From positions 1-42,470 of the forward strand of contig CAAHFI011440384.1 in the NCBI GenBank assembly GCA_900893395.1: DNA of 42,470 nucleotides. Direction: 5' to 3'. The translations under genes were made by a program, and so were the position numbers. Shown piece after piece: positions 1 through 11,803 of the stretch (position 1 is the stretch's first letter; every line of letters starts with the position of its first letter). The notes beneath the pieces are model-generated. The model was not told the DNA's origin, ran no database searches, and was given only the letters and a program-made list of their open reading frames with translations. Source of the DNA: Euglena gracilis. Its lineage: Eukaryota > Euglenozoa > Euglenophyceae > Euglenales > Euglenaceae.

Positions 1-3000
1 TGTTTTCACAGTTTTTGGGTCTTGGCCGGCCTGTCCAGCGTAGACCGGACAGGAGAAGTTCTTTGCTGCATGTATTTCAACCCTTTAGAGCACAACTGTC
101 ACGGTGGTCATGAGCATGTACACACTTTTCCATAGTTATGGGCACGATCGGTTTCCTGGTCAAAATGCACCTATTCACCAGCCTTTGGAACAGGGGTATT
201 TTTAACCCCTGTTTTCACAGTTTTTGGGTCTTGGCCGGCCGGTCCAGCGTTAGACCGACAGGAGAAGTTCTTGCTGCATGTATTTCACACCCTTAGAGCA
301 CAACTGTCACGGTGGTCATGAGCATGTACACACTTTTTCCATAGTTATGGCACGATCGGTTTCCTGTTTTGGTCAAAATGCACCTATTTCACCAGCCTTT
401 GGAACAGGGGTTTTTAACCCCTGTTTTCACAGTTTTTGGTCTTGGCCGGCCTGTCCAGCGTTAGACCGACAGGAGAAGTTCTTGCTGCATGTATTTCACA
501 CCTTAGAGCACAACTGTCACGGTGGTCATGAGCATGTACACACTTTTTCCATAGTTATGGGCACGATTTTGGTTTCCTGGTCACACCTATTTCACCAGCC
601 TTTGGAACAGGGTATTTTTAACCCCTGTTTTCACAGTTTTTGGGTCTTGGCCGGCCTGTCCAGCGTTAGACCGACAGGAGAAGTTCTTGCTGCATGTATT
701 TCACACCCTTAGAGCACAACTGTCACGGTCATGAGCATGTACACACTTTTTCCATAGTTATGGGCACGATCGGTTTCCTGGTTTTGGTCAAAATGCACCT
801 ATTTCACCAGCCTTTGGAACAGGGTATTTTTAACCCCTGTTTTCACAGTTTTTGGGTCTTGGCCGGCCCTGTCCAGCGTTAGACCGACAGGAGAAGTTCT
901 TGCTGCATGTATTTCACACCCTTAGAGCACAACTGTCACGGTGGTCATGAGCATGTACACACTTTTTCCATAGTTATGGGCACGATCGGTTTCCTGGTTT
1001 TGGTCAAAATGCACCTATTTCACCAGCCTTTGGAACAGGGGTATTTTTAACCCCTGTTTTCACAGTTTTTGGGTCTTGGCCGGCCTGTCAGCGTTAGACC
1101 GACAGGAGAAGTTCTTGCTGCATGTATTTCACACCCTTAGAGCACAACTGTCACGGTGGTCATGAGCATGTACACACTTTTTCCATAGTTATGGGCACGA
1201 TCGGTTTCCTGGTTTTGGTCAAAATGCACCTATTTCACCAGCCTTTGGAACAGGGGTATTTTTAACCCCTGTTTTCACAGTTTTTGGGTCTTGGCCGGCC
1301 TGTCCAGCGTTAGACCGACAGGAGAAGTTCTTGCTGCATGTATTTCACACCCTTAGAGCACAACTGTCACGGTGGTCATGAGCATGTACACACTTTTTCC
1401 ATAGTTATGGGCACGATCGGTTTCCTGGTTTTGGTCAAAATGCACCTATTCACCAGCCTTTGGAACAGGGGTATTTTTAACCCTGTTTTCACAGTTTTTG
1501 GGTCTTGGCCGGCCTGTCCAGCGTTAGACCGACAGGAGAAGTTCTTGCTGCATGTATTTCACACCCTTAGAGCACAACTGTCACGGTGGTCATGAGCATG
1601 TACACACTTTTTCCATAGTTATGGGCACGATCGGTTTCCTGGTTTTGGTCAAAATGCACCTATTTCACCAGCCTTTGGAACAGGGGTATTTTAACCCCTG
1701 TTTTCACAGTTTTTGGGTCTTGGCCGGCCTGTCCAGCGTTAGACCGACAGGAGAAGTTCTTGCTGCATGTATTTCACACCCTTAGAGCACAACTGTCACG
1801 GTGGTCATGAGCATGTACACACTTTTTCCATAGTTATGGGCACGATCGGTTTCCTGGTTTTGGTCAAAATGCACCTATTTCACCAGCCTTTGGAACAGGG
1901 GTATTTTTAACCCCTGTTTTCACAGTTTTTGGGTCTTGGCCGGCCTGTCCAGCGTTAGACCGACAGGAGAAGTTCTTGCTGCATGTATTTCACACCCTTA
2001 GAGCACAACTGTCACGGTGGTCATGAGCATGTACACACTTTTTCCATAGTTATGGGCACGATCGGTTTCCTGGTTTTGGTCAAAATGCACCTATTTCACC
2101 AGCCTTTGGAACAGGGGTATTTTTAACCCCTGTTTTCACAGTTTTTGGGTCTTGGCCGGCCTGTCCAGCGTTAGACCGACAGGAGAAGTTCTTGCTGCAT
2201 GTATTTCACACCCTTAGAGCACAACTGTCACGGTGGTCATGAGCATGTACACACTTTTTCCATAGTTATGGCACGATCGGTTTCCTGGTTTTGGTCAAAA
2301 TGCACCTATTTCACCAGCCTTTGGAACAGGGGTATTTTTAACCCCTGTTTTCACAGTTTTTGGGTCTTGGCCGGCCTGTCCAGCGTTAGACCGACAGGAG
2401 AAGTTCTTGCTGCATGTATTTCACACCCTTAGAGCACAACTGTCACGGTGGTCATGAGCATGTACACACTTTTTCCATAGTTATGGGCACGATCGGTTTC
2501 CTGGTTTTGGTCAAAATGCACCTATTTCACCAGCCTTTGGAACAGGGGTATTTTTAACCCCTGTTTTCACAGTTTTTGGGTCTTGGCCGGCCTGTCCAGC
2601 GTTAGACCGACAGGAGAAGTTCTTGCTGCATGTATTTCACACCCTTAGAGCACAACTGTCACGGTGGTCATGAGCATGTACACACTTTTTCCATAGTTAT
2701 GGGCACGATCGGTTTCCTGGTTTTGGTCAAAATGCACCTATTTCACCAGCCTTTGGAACAGGGGTATTTTAACCCCTGTTTTCACAGTTTTTGGGTCTTG
2801 GCCGGCCTGTCCAGCGTTAGACCGACAGGAGAAGTTCTTGCTGCATGTATTTCACACCCTTAGAGCACAACTGTCACGGTGGTCATGAGCATGTACACAC
2901 TTTTTCCATAGTTATGGGCACGATCGGTTTCCTGGTTTTGGTCAAAATGCACCTATTTCACCAGCCTTTGGAACAGGGGTATTTTAACCCCTGTTTTCAC

Positions 3001-3490
3001 AGTTTTGGGTCTTGGCCGGCCTGTCCAGCGTTAGACCGACAGGAGAAGTTCTTGCTGCATGTATTTCACACCCTTAGAGCACAACTGTCACGGTGGTCAT
3101 GAGCATGTACACACTTTTTCCATAGTTATGGGCACGATCGGTTTCCTGGTTTTGGTCAAAATGCACCTATTTCACCAGCCTTTGGAACAGGGGTATTTTT
3201 AACCCCTGTTTTCACAGTTTTTGGGTCTTGGCCGGCCTGTCCAGCGTTAGACCGACAGGAGAAGTTCTTGCTGCATGTATTTCACACCCTTAGAGCACAA
3301 CTGTCACGGTGGTCATGAGCATGTACACACTTTTTCCATAGTTATGGGCACGATCGGTTTCCTGGTTTTGGTCAAAATGCACCTTTTCACCAGCCTTTGG
3401 AACAGGGGTATTTTTAACCCCTGTTTTCACAGTTTTTGGGTCTTGGCCGGCCTGTCCAGCGTTAGACCGACAGGAGAAGTTCTTGCTGCA
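1..3490. repeat. array segment with scattered small indels
   Basis: Opens at phase 148 of a unit. Successive anchors at 71, 279, 490, 695, 908, 1123, 1339, 1553, 1768, 1984 and onward give unit lengths 205-216. The first five units are the most altered; for example the unit from 490 loses part of TTTCCTGGTTTTGG, and those near 300-860 have shortened G, T and C runs. From about 1340 most units are 214-216 bp. Confidence 0.9.
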
Positions 3491-3680
3491 TGTATTTCAC
3501 ACCCTTAGAGCACAACTGTCACGGTGGTCATGAGCATGTACACACTTTTTCCATAGTTATGGGCACGATCGGTTTCCTGGTTTTGGTCAAAATGCACCTA
3601 TTTCACCAGCCTTTGGAACAGGGGTATTTTTAACCCCTGTTTTCACAGTTTTTGGGTCTTGGCCGGCCTGTCCAGCGTTA

Positions 3681-3730
3681 GACGTCACGGTGGTCATGAG
3701 CACTGTCACATTTTTTTCCATAGTGGGCAC
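3681..3730. repeat. short monomer junction (phase 193 to 28)
   Basis: GTTAGAC joins directly to GTCACGGTGG, removing about 50 bp (end of one unit plus the first 27 bases of the next). The following GAGCACTGTCACA and TAGTGGGC are also altered relative to the consensus, so the whole 50-base patch is disturbed. Confidence 0.8.
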
Positions 3731-5560
3731 GATCGGTTTCCTGGTTTTGGTCAAAATGCACCTATTTCACCAGCCTTTGGAACAGGGGTATTTTTAACCC
3801 CTGTTTTCACAGTTTTTGGGTCTTGGCCGGCCTGTCCAGCGTTAGACCGACAGGAGAAGTTCTTGCTGCATGTATTTCACACCCTTAGAGCACAACTGTC
3901 ACGGTGGTCATGAGCATGTACACACTTTTTCCATAGTTATGGGCACGATCGGTTTCCTGGTTTTGGTCAAAATGCACCTATTTCACCAGCCTTTGGAACA
4001 GGGGTATTTTTAACCCTGTTTTCACAGTTTTTGGGTCTTGGCCGGCCTGTCCAGCGTTAGACCGACAGGAGAAGTTCTTGCTGCATGTATTTCACACCCT
4101 TAGAGCACAACTGTCACGGTGGTCATGAGCATGTACACACTTTTTCCATAGTTATGGGCACGATCGGTTTCCTGGTTTTGGTCAAAATGCACCTATTTCA
4201 CCAGCCTTTGGAACAGGGGTATTTTTAACCCTGTTTTCACAGTTTTTGGGTCTTGGCCGGCCTGTCCAGCGTTAGACCGACAGGAGAAGTTCTTGCTGCA
4301 TGTATTTCACACCCTTAGAGCACAACTGTCACGGTGGTCATGAGCATGTACACACTTTTTCCATAGTTATGGGCACGATCGGTTTCCTGGTTTTGGTCAA
4401 AATGCACCTATTTCACCAGCCTTTGGAACAGGGGTATTTTAACCCCTGTTTTCACAGTTTTTGGGTCTTGGCCGGCCTGTCCAGCGTTAGACCGACAGGA
4501 GAAGTTCTTGCTGCATGTATTTCACACCCTTAGAGCACAACTGTCACGGTGGTCATGAGCATGTACACACTTTTTCCATAGTTATGGGCACGATCGGTTT
4601 CCTGGTTTTGGTCAAAATGCACCTATTTCACCAGCCTTTGGAACAGGGGTATTTTTAACCCCTGTTTTCACAGTTTTTGGGTCTTGGCCGGCCTGTCCAG
4701 CGTTAGACCGACAGGAGAAGTTCTTGCTGCATGTATTTCACACCCTTAGAGCACAACTGTCACGGTGGTCATGAGCATGTACACACTTTTTCCATAGTTA
4801 TGGGCACGATCGGTTTCCTGGTTTTGGTCAAAATGCACCTATTTCACCAGCCTTTGGAACAGGGGTATTTTTAACCCCTGTTTTCACATTTTTGGGTCTT
4901 GGCCGGCCTGTCCAGCGTTAGACCGACAGGAGAAGTTCTTGCTGCATGTATTTCACACCCTTAGAGCACAACTGTCACGGTGGTCATGAGCATGTACACA
5001 CTTTTTCCATAGTTATGGGCACGATCGGTTTCCTGGTTTTGGTCAAAATGCACCTATTTCACCAGCCTTTGGAACAGGGGTATTTTTAACCCCTGTTTTC
5101 ACAGTTTTTGGGTCTTGGCCGGCCTGTCCAGCGTTAGACCGACAGGAGAAGTTCTTGCTGCATGTATTTCACACCCTTAGAGCACAACTGTCACGGTGGT
5201 CATGAGCATGTACACACTTTTTCCATAGTTATGGGCACGATCGGTTTCCTGGTTTTGGTCAAAATGCACCTATTTCACCAGCCTTTGGAACAGGGGTATT
5301 TTTAACCCCTGTTTTCACAGTTTTTGGGTCTTGGCCGGCCTGTCCAGCGTTAGACCGACAGGAGAAGTTCTTGCTGCATGTATTTCACACCCTTAGAGCA
5401 CAACTGTCACGGTGGTCATGAGCATGTACACACTTTTTCCATAGTTATGGGCACGATCGGTTTCCTGGTTTTGGTCAAAATGCACCTATTTCACCAGCCT
5501 TTGGAACAGGGGTATTTTTAACCCCTGTTTTCACAGTTTTTGGGTCTTGGCCGGCCTGTC

Positions 5561-5580
5561 CAGCGTTAGAGCACAACTGT
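5561..5580. repeat. short monomer junction with TTAGA microhomology
   Basis: CAGCGTTAGA is followed by GCACAACTGT. The unit pair is 389 bp instead of 432, a clean 43-bp loss exactly between the TTAGA at phases 188-192 and the TTAGA at 15-19, leaving one copy of TTAGA. No filler bases. Confidence 0.9.
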
Positions 5581-6350
5581 CACGGTGGTCATGAGCATGT
5601 ACACACTTTTTCCATAGTTATGGGCACGATCGGTTTCCTGGTTTTGGTCAAAATGCACCTATTTCACCAGCCTTTGGAACAGGGGTATTTTTAACCCCTG
5701 TTTTCACAGTTTTTGGGTCTTGGCCGGCCTGTCCAGCGTTAGACCGACAGGAGAAGTTCTTGCTGCATGTATTTCACACCCTTAGAGCACAACTGTCACG
5801 GTGGTCATGAGCATGTACACACTTTTTCCATAGTTATGGGCACGATCGGTTTCCTGGTTTTGGTCAAAATGCACCTATTTCACCAGCCTTTGGAACAGGG
5901 GTATTTTTAACCCCTGTTTTCACAGTTTTTGGGTCTTGGCCGGCCTGTCCAGCGTTAGACCGACAGGAGAAGTTCTTGCATGTATTTCACACCCTTAGAG
6001 CACAACTGTCACGGTGGTCATGAGCATGTACACACTTTTCCATAGTTATGGGCACGATCGGTTTCCTGGTTTTGGTCAAAATGCACCTATTTCACCAGCC
6101 TTTGGAACAGGGGTATTTTTAACCCCTGTTTTCACAGTTTTTGGGTCTTGGCCGGCCTGTCCAGCGTTAGACCGACAGGAGAAGTTCTTGCTGCATGTAT
6201 TTCACACCCTTAGAGCACAACTGTCACGGTGGTCATGAGCATGTACACACTTTTTCCATAGTTATGGGCACGATCGGTTTCCTGGTTTTGGTCAAAATGC
6301 ACCTATTTCACCAGCCTTTGGAACAGGGGTATTTTTAACCCCTGTTTTCA

Positions 6351-6390
6351 CATTTTTTGGGTCGTTGCCGCTCGTTCCAGCGTTAGAGCA
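6351..6390. repeat. short monomer junction, TTAGA class with altered flank
   Basis: Same 43-bp loss as at 5571 (CGTTAGAGCAC junction). Unlike that copy, the 30 bases before the junction carry several substitutions (TCGTTGCCGCTCGTTCC instead of the usual TCTTGGCCGGCCTGTCC) at unchanged length, which destroys GGCCGGCC here. Confidence 0.85.
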
Positions 6391-8700
6391 CAACTGTCAC
6401 GGTGGTCATGAGCATGTACACACTTTTTCCATAGTTATGGGCACGATCGGTTTCCTGGTTTTGGTCAAAATGCACCTATTTCACCAGCCTTTGGAACAGG
6501 GGTATTTTTAACCCCTGTTTTCACAGTTTTTGGGTCTTGGCCGGCCTGTCCAGCGTTAGACCGACAGGAGAAGTTCTTGCTGCATGTATTTCACACCCTT
6601 AGAGCACAACTGTCACGGTGGTCATGAGCATGTACACACTTTTTCCATAGTTATGGGCACGATCGGTTTCCTGGTTTTGGTCAAAATGCACCTATTTCAC
6701 CAGCCTTTGGAACAGGGGTATTTTTAACCCCTGTTTTCACAGTTTTTGGGTCTTGGCCGGCCTGTCCAGCGTTAGACCGACAGGAGAAGTTCTTGCTGCA
6801 TGTATTTCACACCCTTAGAGCACAACTGTCACGGTGGTCATGAGCATGTACACACTTTTTCCATAGTTATGGGCACGATCGGTTTCCTGGTTTTGGTCAA
6901 AATGCACCTATTTCACCAGCCTTTGGAACAGGGGTATTTTTAACCCCTGTTTTCACAGTTTTTGGGTCTTGGCCGGCCTGTCCAGCGTTAGACCGACAGG
7001 AGAAGTTCTTGCTGCATGTATTTCACACCCTTAGAGCACAACTGTCACGGTGGTCATGAGCATGTACACACTTTTTCCATAGTTATGGGCACGATCGGTT
7101 TCCTGGTTTTGGTCAAAATGCACCTATTTCACCAGCCTTTGGAACAGGGGTATTTTAACCCCTGTTTTCACAGTTTTTGGGTCTTGGCCGGCCTGTCCAG
7201 CGTTAGACCGACAGGAGAAGTTCTTGCTGCATGTATTTCACACCCTTAGAGCACAACTGTCACGGTGGTCATGAGCATGTACACACTTTTTCCATAGTTA
7301 TGGGCACGATCGGTTTCCTGGTTTTGGTCAAAATGCACCTATTTCACCAGCCTTTGGAACAGGGGTATTTTTAACCCCTGTTTTCACAGTTTTTGGGTCT
7401 TGGCCGGCCTGTCCAGCGTTAGACCGACAGGAGAAGTTCTTGCTGCATGTATTTCACACCCTTAGAGCACAACTGTCACGGTGGTCATGAGCATGTACAC
7501 ACTTTTTCCATAGTTATGGGCACGATCGGTTTCCTGGTTTTGGTCAAAATGCACCTATTTCACCAGCCTTTGGAACAGGGGTATTTTTAACCCCTGTTTT
7601 CACAGTTTTTGGGTCTTGGCCGGCCTGTCCAGCGTTAGACCGACAGGAGAAGTTCTTGCTGCATGTATTTCACACCCTTAGAGCACAACTGTCACGGTGG
7701 TCATGAGCATGTACACACTTTTTCCATAGTTATGGGCACGATCGGTTTCCTGGTTTTGGTCAAAATGCACCTATTTCACCAGCCTTTGGAACAGGGGTAT
7801 TTTTAACCCCTGTTTTCACAGTTTTTGGGTCTTGGCCGGCCTGTCCAGCGTTAGACCGACAGGAGAAGTTCTTGCTGCATGTATTTCACACCCTTAGAGC
7901 ACAACTGTCACGGTGGTCATGAGCATGTACACACTTTTTCCATAGTTATGGGCACGATCGGTTTCCTGGTTTTGGTCAAAATGCACCTATTTCACCAGCC
8001 TTTGGAACAGGGGTATTTTTAACCCTGTTTTCACAGTTTTTGGGTCTTGGCCGGCCTGTCCAGCGTTAGACCGACAGGAGAAGTTCTTGCTGCATGTATT
8101 TCACACCCTTAGAGCACAACTGTCACGGTGGTCATGAGCATGTACACACTTTTTCCATAGTTATGGGCACGATCGGTTTCCTGGTTTTGGTCAAAATGCA
8201 CCTATTTCACCAGCCTTTGGAACAGGGGTATTTTTAACCCCTGTTTTCACAGTTTTTGGGTCTTGGCCGGCCTGTCCAGCGTTAGACCGACAGGAGAAGT
8301 TCTTGCTGCATGTATTTCACACCCTTAGAGCACAACTGTCACGGTGGTCATGAGCATGTACACACTTTTTCCATAGTTATGGGCACGATCGGTTTCCTGG
8401 TTTTGGTCAAAATGCACCTATTTCACCAGCCTTTGGAACAGGGGTATTTTTAACCCCTGTTTTCACAGTTTTTGGGTCTTGGCCGGCCTGTCCAGCGTTA
8501 GACCGACAGGAGAAGTTCTTGCTGCATGTATTTCACACCCTTAGAGCACAACTGTCACGGTGGTCATGAGCATGTACACACTTTTTCCATAGTTATGGGC
8601 ACGATCGGTTTCCTGGTTTTGGTCAAAATGCACCTATTTCACCAGCCTTTGGAACAGGGGTATTTTTAACCCCTGTTTTCACAGTTTTTGGGTCTTGGCC

Positions 8701-8730
8701 GGCCTGCGTTCGACATGCCTTAGAGCACAA
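8701..8730. repeat. short monomer junction with filler
   Basis: GGCCTG is followed by CGTTCGACATGC and then CTTAGAGCAC. The unit pair is 395 bp (37 bp short). The filler resembles a scrambled CAGCGTTAGACC-to-CATG segment. The TTCG here is an accident of the junction. Confidence 0.8.
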
Positions 8731-9524
8731 CTGTCACGGTGGTCATGAGCATGTACACACTTTTTCCATAGTTATGGGCACGATCGGTTTCCTGGTTTTG
8801 GTCAAAATGCACCTATTTCACCAGCCTTTGGAACAGGGGTATTTTTAACCCCTGTTTTCACAGTTTTTGGGTCTTGGCCGGCCTGTCCAGCGTTAGACCG
8901 ACAGGAGAAGTTCTTGCTGCATGTATTTCACACCCTTAGAGCACAACTGTCACGGTGGTCATGAGCATGTACACACTTTTTCCATAGTTATGGGCACGAT
9001 CGGTTTCCTGGTTTTGGTCAAAATGCACCTATTTCACCAGCCTTTGGAACAGGGGTATTTTTAACCCCTGTTTTCACAGTTTTTGGGTCTTGGCCGGCCT
9101 GTCCAGCGTTAGACCGACAGGAGAAGTTCTTGCTGCATGTATTTCACACCCTTAGAGCACAACTGTCACGGTGGTCATGAGCATGTACACACTTTTTCCA
9201 TAGTTATGGGCACGATCGGTTTCCTGGTTTTGGTCAAAATGCACCTATTTCACCAGCCTTTGGAACAGGGGTATTTTTAACCCCTGTTTTCACAGTTTTT
9301 GGGTCTTGGCCGGCCTGTCCAGCGTTAGACCGACAGGAGAAGTTCTTGCTGCATGTATTTCACACCCTTAGAGCACAACTGTCACGGTGGTCATGAGCAT
9401 GTACACACTTTTTCCATAGTTTGGGCACGATCGGTTTCCTGGTTTTGGTCAAAATGCACCTATTTCACCAGCCTTTGGAACAGGGGTATTTTTAACCCCT
9501 GTTTTCACAGTTTTTGGGTCTTGG

Positions 9525-9550
9525 CCGGCGCTGTTCACAGCGTTAGAGCA
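9525..9550. repeat. short monomer junction, TTAGA class with insertion
   Basis: CGTTAGAGCAC again marks the 43-bp TTAGA-to-TTAGA loss; just upstream three bases are gained (GGCGCTGTTCACAGCG instead of GGCCTGTCCAGCG). Unit pair 391 bp. Confidence 0.82.
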
Positions 9551-10570
9551 CAACTGTCACGGTGGTCATGAGCATGTACACACTTTTTCCATAGTTATGG
9601 GCACGATCGGTTTCCTGGTTTTGGTCAAAATGCACCTATTTCACCAGCCTTTGGAACAGGGGTATTTTTAACCCCTGTTTTCACAGTTTTTGGGTCTTGG
9701 CCGGCCTGTCCAGCGTTAGACCGACAGGAGAAGTTCTTGCTGCATGTATTTCACACCCTTAGAGCACAACTGTCACGGTGGTCATGAGCATGTACACACT
9801 TTTTCCATAGTTATGGGCACGATCGGTTTCCTGGTTTTGGTCAAAATGCACCTATTTCACCAGCCTTTGGAACAGGGGTATTTTTAACCCCTGTTTTCAC
9901 AGTTTTTGGGTCTTGGCCGGCCTGTCCAGCGTTAGACCGACAGGAGAAGTTCTTGCTGCATGTATTTCACACCCTTAGAGCACAACTGTCACGGTGGTCA
10001 TGAGCATGTACACACTTTTTCCATAGTTATGGGCACGATCGGTTTCCTGGTTTTGGTCAAAATGCACCTATTTCACCAGCCTTTGGAACAGGGGTATTTT
10101 TAACCCCTGTTTTCACAGTTTTTGGGTCTTGGCCGGCCTGTCCAGCGTTAGACCGACAGGAGAAGTTCTTGCTGCATGTATTTCACACCCTTAGAGCACA
10201 ACTGTCACGGTGGTCATGAGCATGTACACACTTTTTCCATAGTTATGGGCACGATCGGTTTCCTGGTTTTGGTCAAAATGCACCTATTTCACCAGCCTTT
10301 GGAACAGGGGTATTTTTAACCCCTGTTTTCACAGTTTTTGGGTCTTGGCCGGCCTGTCCAGCGTTAGACCGACAGGAGAAGTTCTTGCTGCATGTATTTC
10401 ACACCCTTAGAGCACAACTGTCACGGTGGTCATGAGCATGTACACACTTTTTCCATAGTTATGGGCACGATCGGTTTCCTGGTTTTGGTCAAAATGCACC
10501 TATTTCACCAGCCTTTGGAACAGGGGTATTTTTAACCCCTGTTTTCACAGTTTTTGGGTCTTGGCCGGCC

Positions 10571-10600
10571 TGTCCAGCGTTTAGACCGTCACGGTGGTCA
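10571..10600. repeat. short monomer junction (GACC to GTCACGG)
   Basis: GTTTAGACC joins GTCACGGTGG: 49 bp lost from phase 194 to 28 and one T gained. Unit pair 384 bp. The same GACC-GTCA join, with small changes, recurs near 20808 and 22201 and in similar form at 3684. Confidence 0.82.
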
Positions 10601-11390
10601 TGAGCATGTACACACTTTTTCCATAGTTATGGGCACGATCGGTTTCCTGGTTTTGGTCAAAATGCACCTATTTCACCAGCCTTTGGAACAGGGGTATTTT
10701 TAACCCCTGTTTTCACAGTTTTTGGGTCTTGGCCGGCCTGTCCAGCGTTAGACCGACAGGAGAAGTTCTTGCTGCATGTATTTCACACCCTTAGAGCACA
10801 ACTGTCACGGTGGTCATGAGCATGTACACACTTTTTCCATAGTTATGGGCACGATCGGTTTCCTGGTTTTGGTCAAAATGCACCTATTTCACCAGCCTTT
10901 GGAACAGGGGTATTTTTAACCCCTGTTTTCACAGTTTTTGGGTCTTGGCCGGCCTGTCCAGCGTTAGACCGACAGGAGAAGTTCTTGCTGCATGTATTTC
11001 ACACCCTTAGAGCACAACTGTCACGGTGGTCATGAGCATGTACACACTTTTTCCATAGTTATGGGCACGATCGGTTTCCTGGTTTTGGTCAAAATGCACC
11101 TATTTCACCAGCCTTTGGAACAGGGGTATTTTTAACCCCTGTTTTCACAGTTTTTGGGTCTTGGCCGGCCTGTCCAGCGTTAGACCGACAGGAGAAGTTC
11201 TTGCTGCATGTATTTCACACCCTTAGAGCACAACTGTCACGGTGGTCATGAGCATGTACACACTTTTTCCATAGTTATGGGCACGATCGGTTTCCTGGTT
11301 TTGGTCAAAATGCACCTATTTCACCAGCCTTTGGAACAGGGGTATTTTTAACCCCTGTTTTCACAGTTTTTGGGTCTTGGCCGGCCTGTC

Positions 11391-11412
11391 CAGCGTTAGA
11401 ACCTGTCACGGT
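11391..11412. repeat. short monomer junction (TTAGA to AACTG)
   Basis: CAGCGTTAGA is followed by ACCTGTCACGG, that is phase 192 to 24 with one base changed. Unit pair 385 bp, 47 bp short. Confidence 0.8.
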
Positions 11413-11780
11413 GGTCATGAGCATGTACACACTTTTTCCATAGTTATGGGCACGATCGGTTTCCTGGTTTTGGTCAAAATGCACCTATTTCACCAGCCTT
11501 TGGAACAGGGGTATTTTTAACCCCTGTTTTCACAGTTTTTGGGTCTTGGCCGGCCTGTCCAGCGTTAGACCGACAGGAGAAGTTCTTGCTGCATGTATTT
11601 CACACCCTTAGAGCACAACTGTCACGGTGGTCATGAGCATGTACACACTTTTTCCATAGTTATGGGCACGATCGGTTTCCTGGTTTTGGTCAAAATGCAC
11701 CTATTTCACCAGCCTTTGGAACAGGGGTATTTTTAACCCCTGTTTTCACAGTTTTTGGGTCTTGGCCGGCCTGTCCAGCG

Positions 11781-11803
11781 TTAGACCTTCACACTTCACG
11801 GTG
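11781..11803. repeat. short monomer junction with retained TTCACAC filler
   Basis: TTAGACC, then TTCACAC (probably a remnant of phases 6-12), then TTCACGGTGG. Unit pair 390 bp, 42 bp short. Reads as two neighbouring deletions within the usual lost segment. Confidence 0.78.

Noticed and set aside
8701-8730. CENP-B box suggested by TTCG
   Set aside because: TTCG is absent from the consensus and appears only by accident in a scarred junction; the rest of the box motif is missing.
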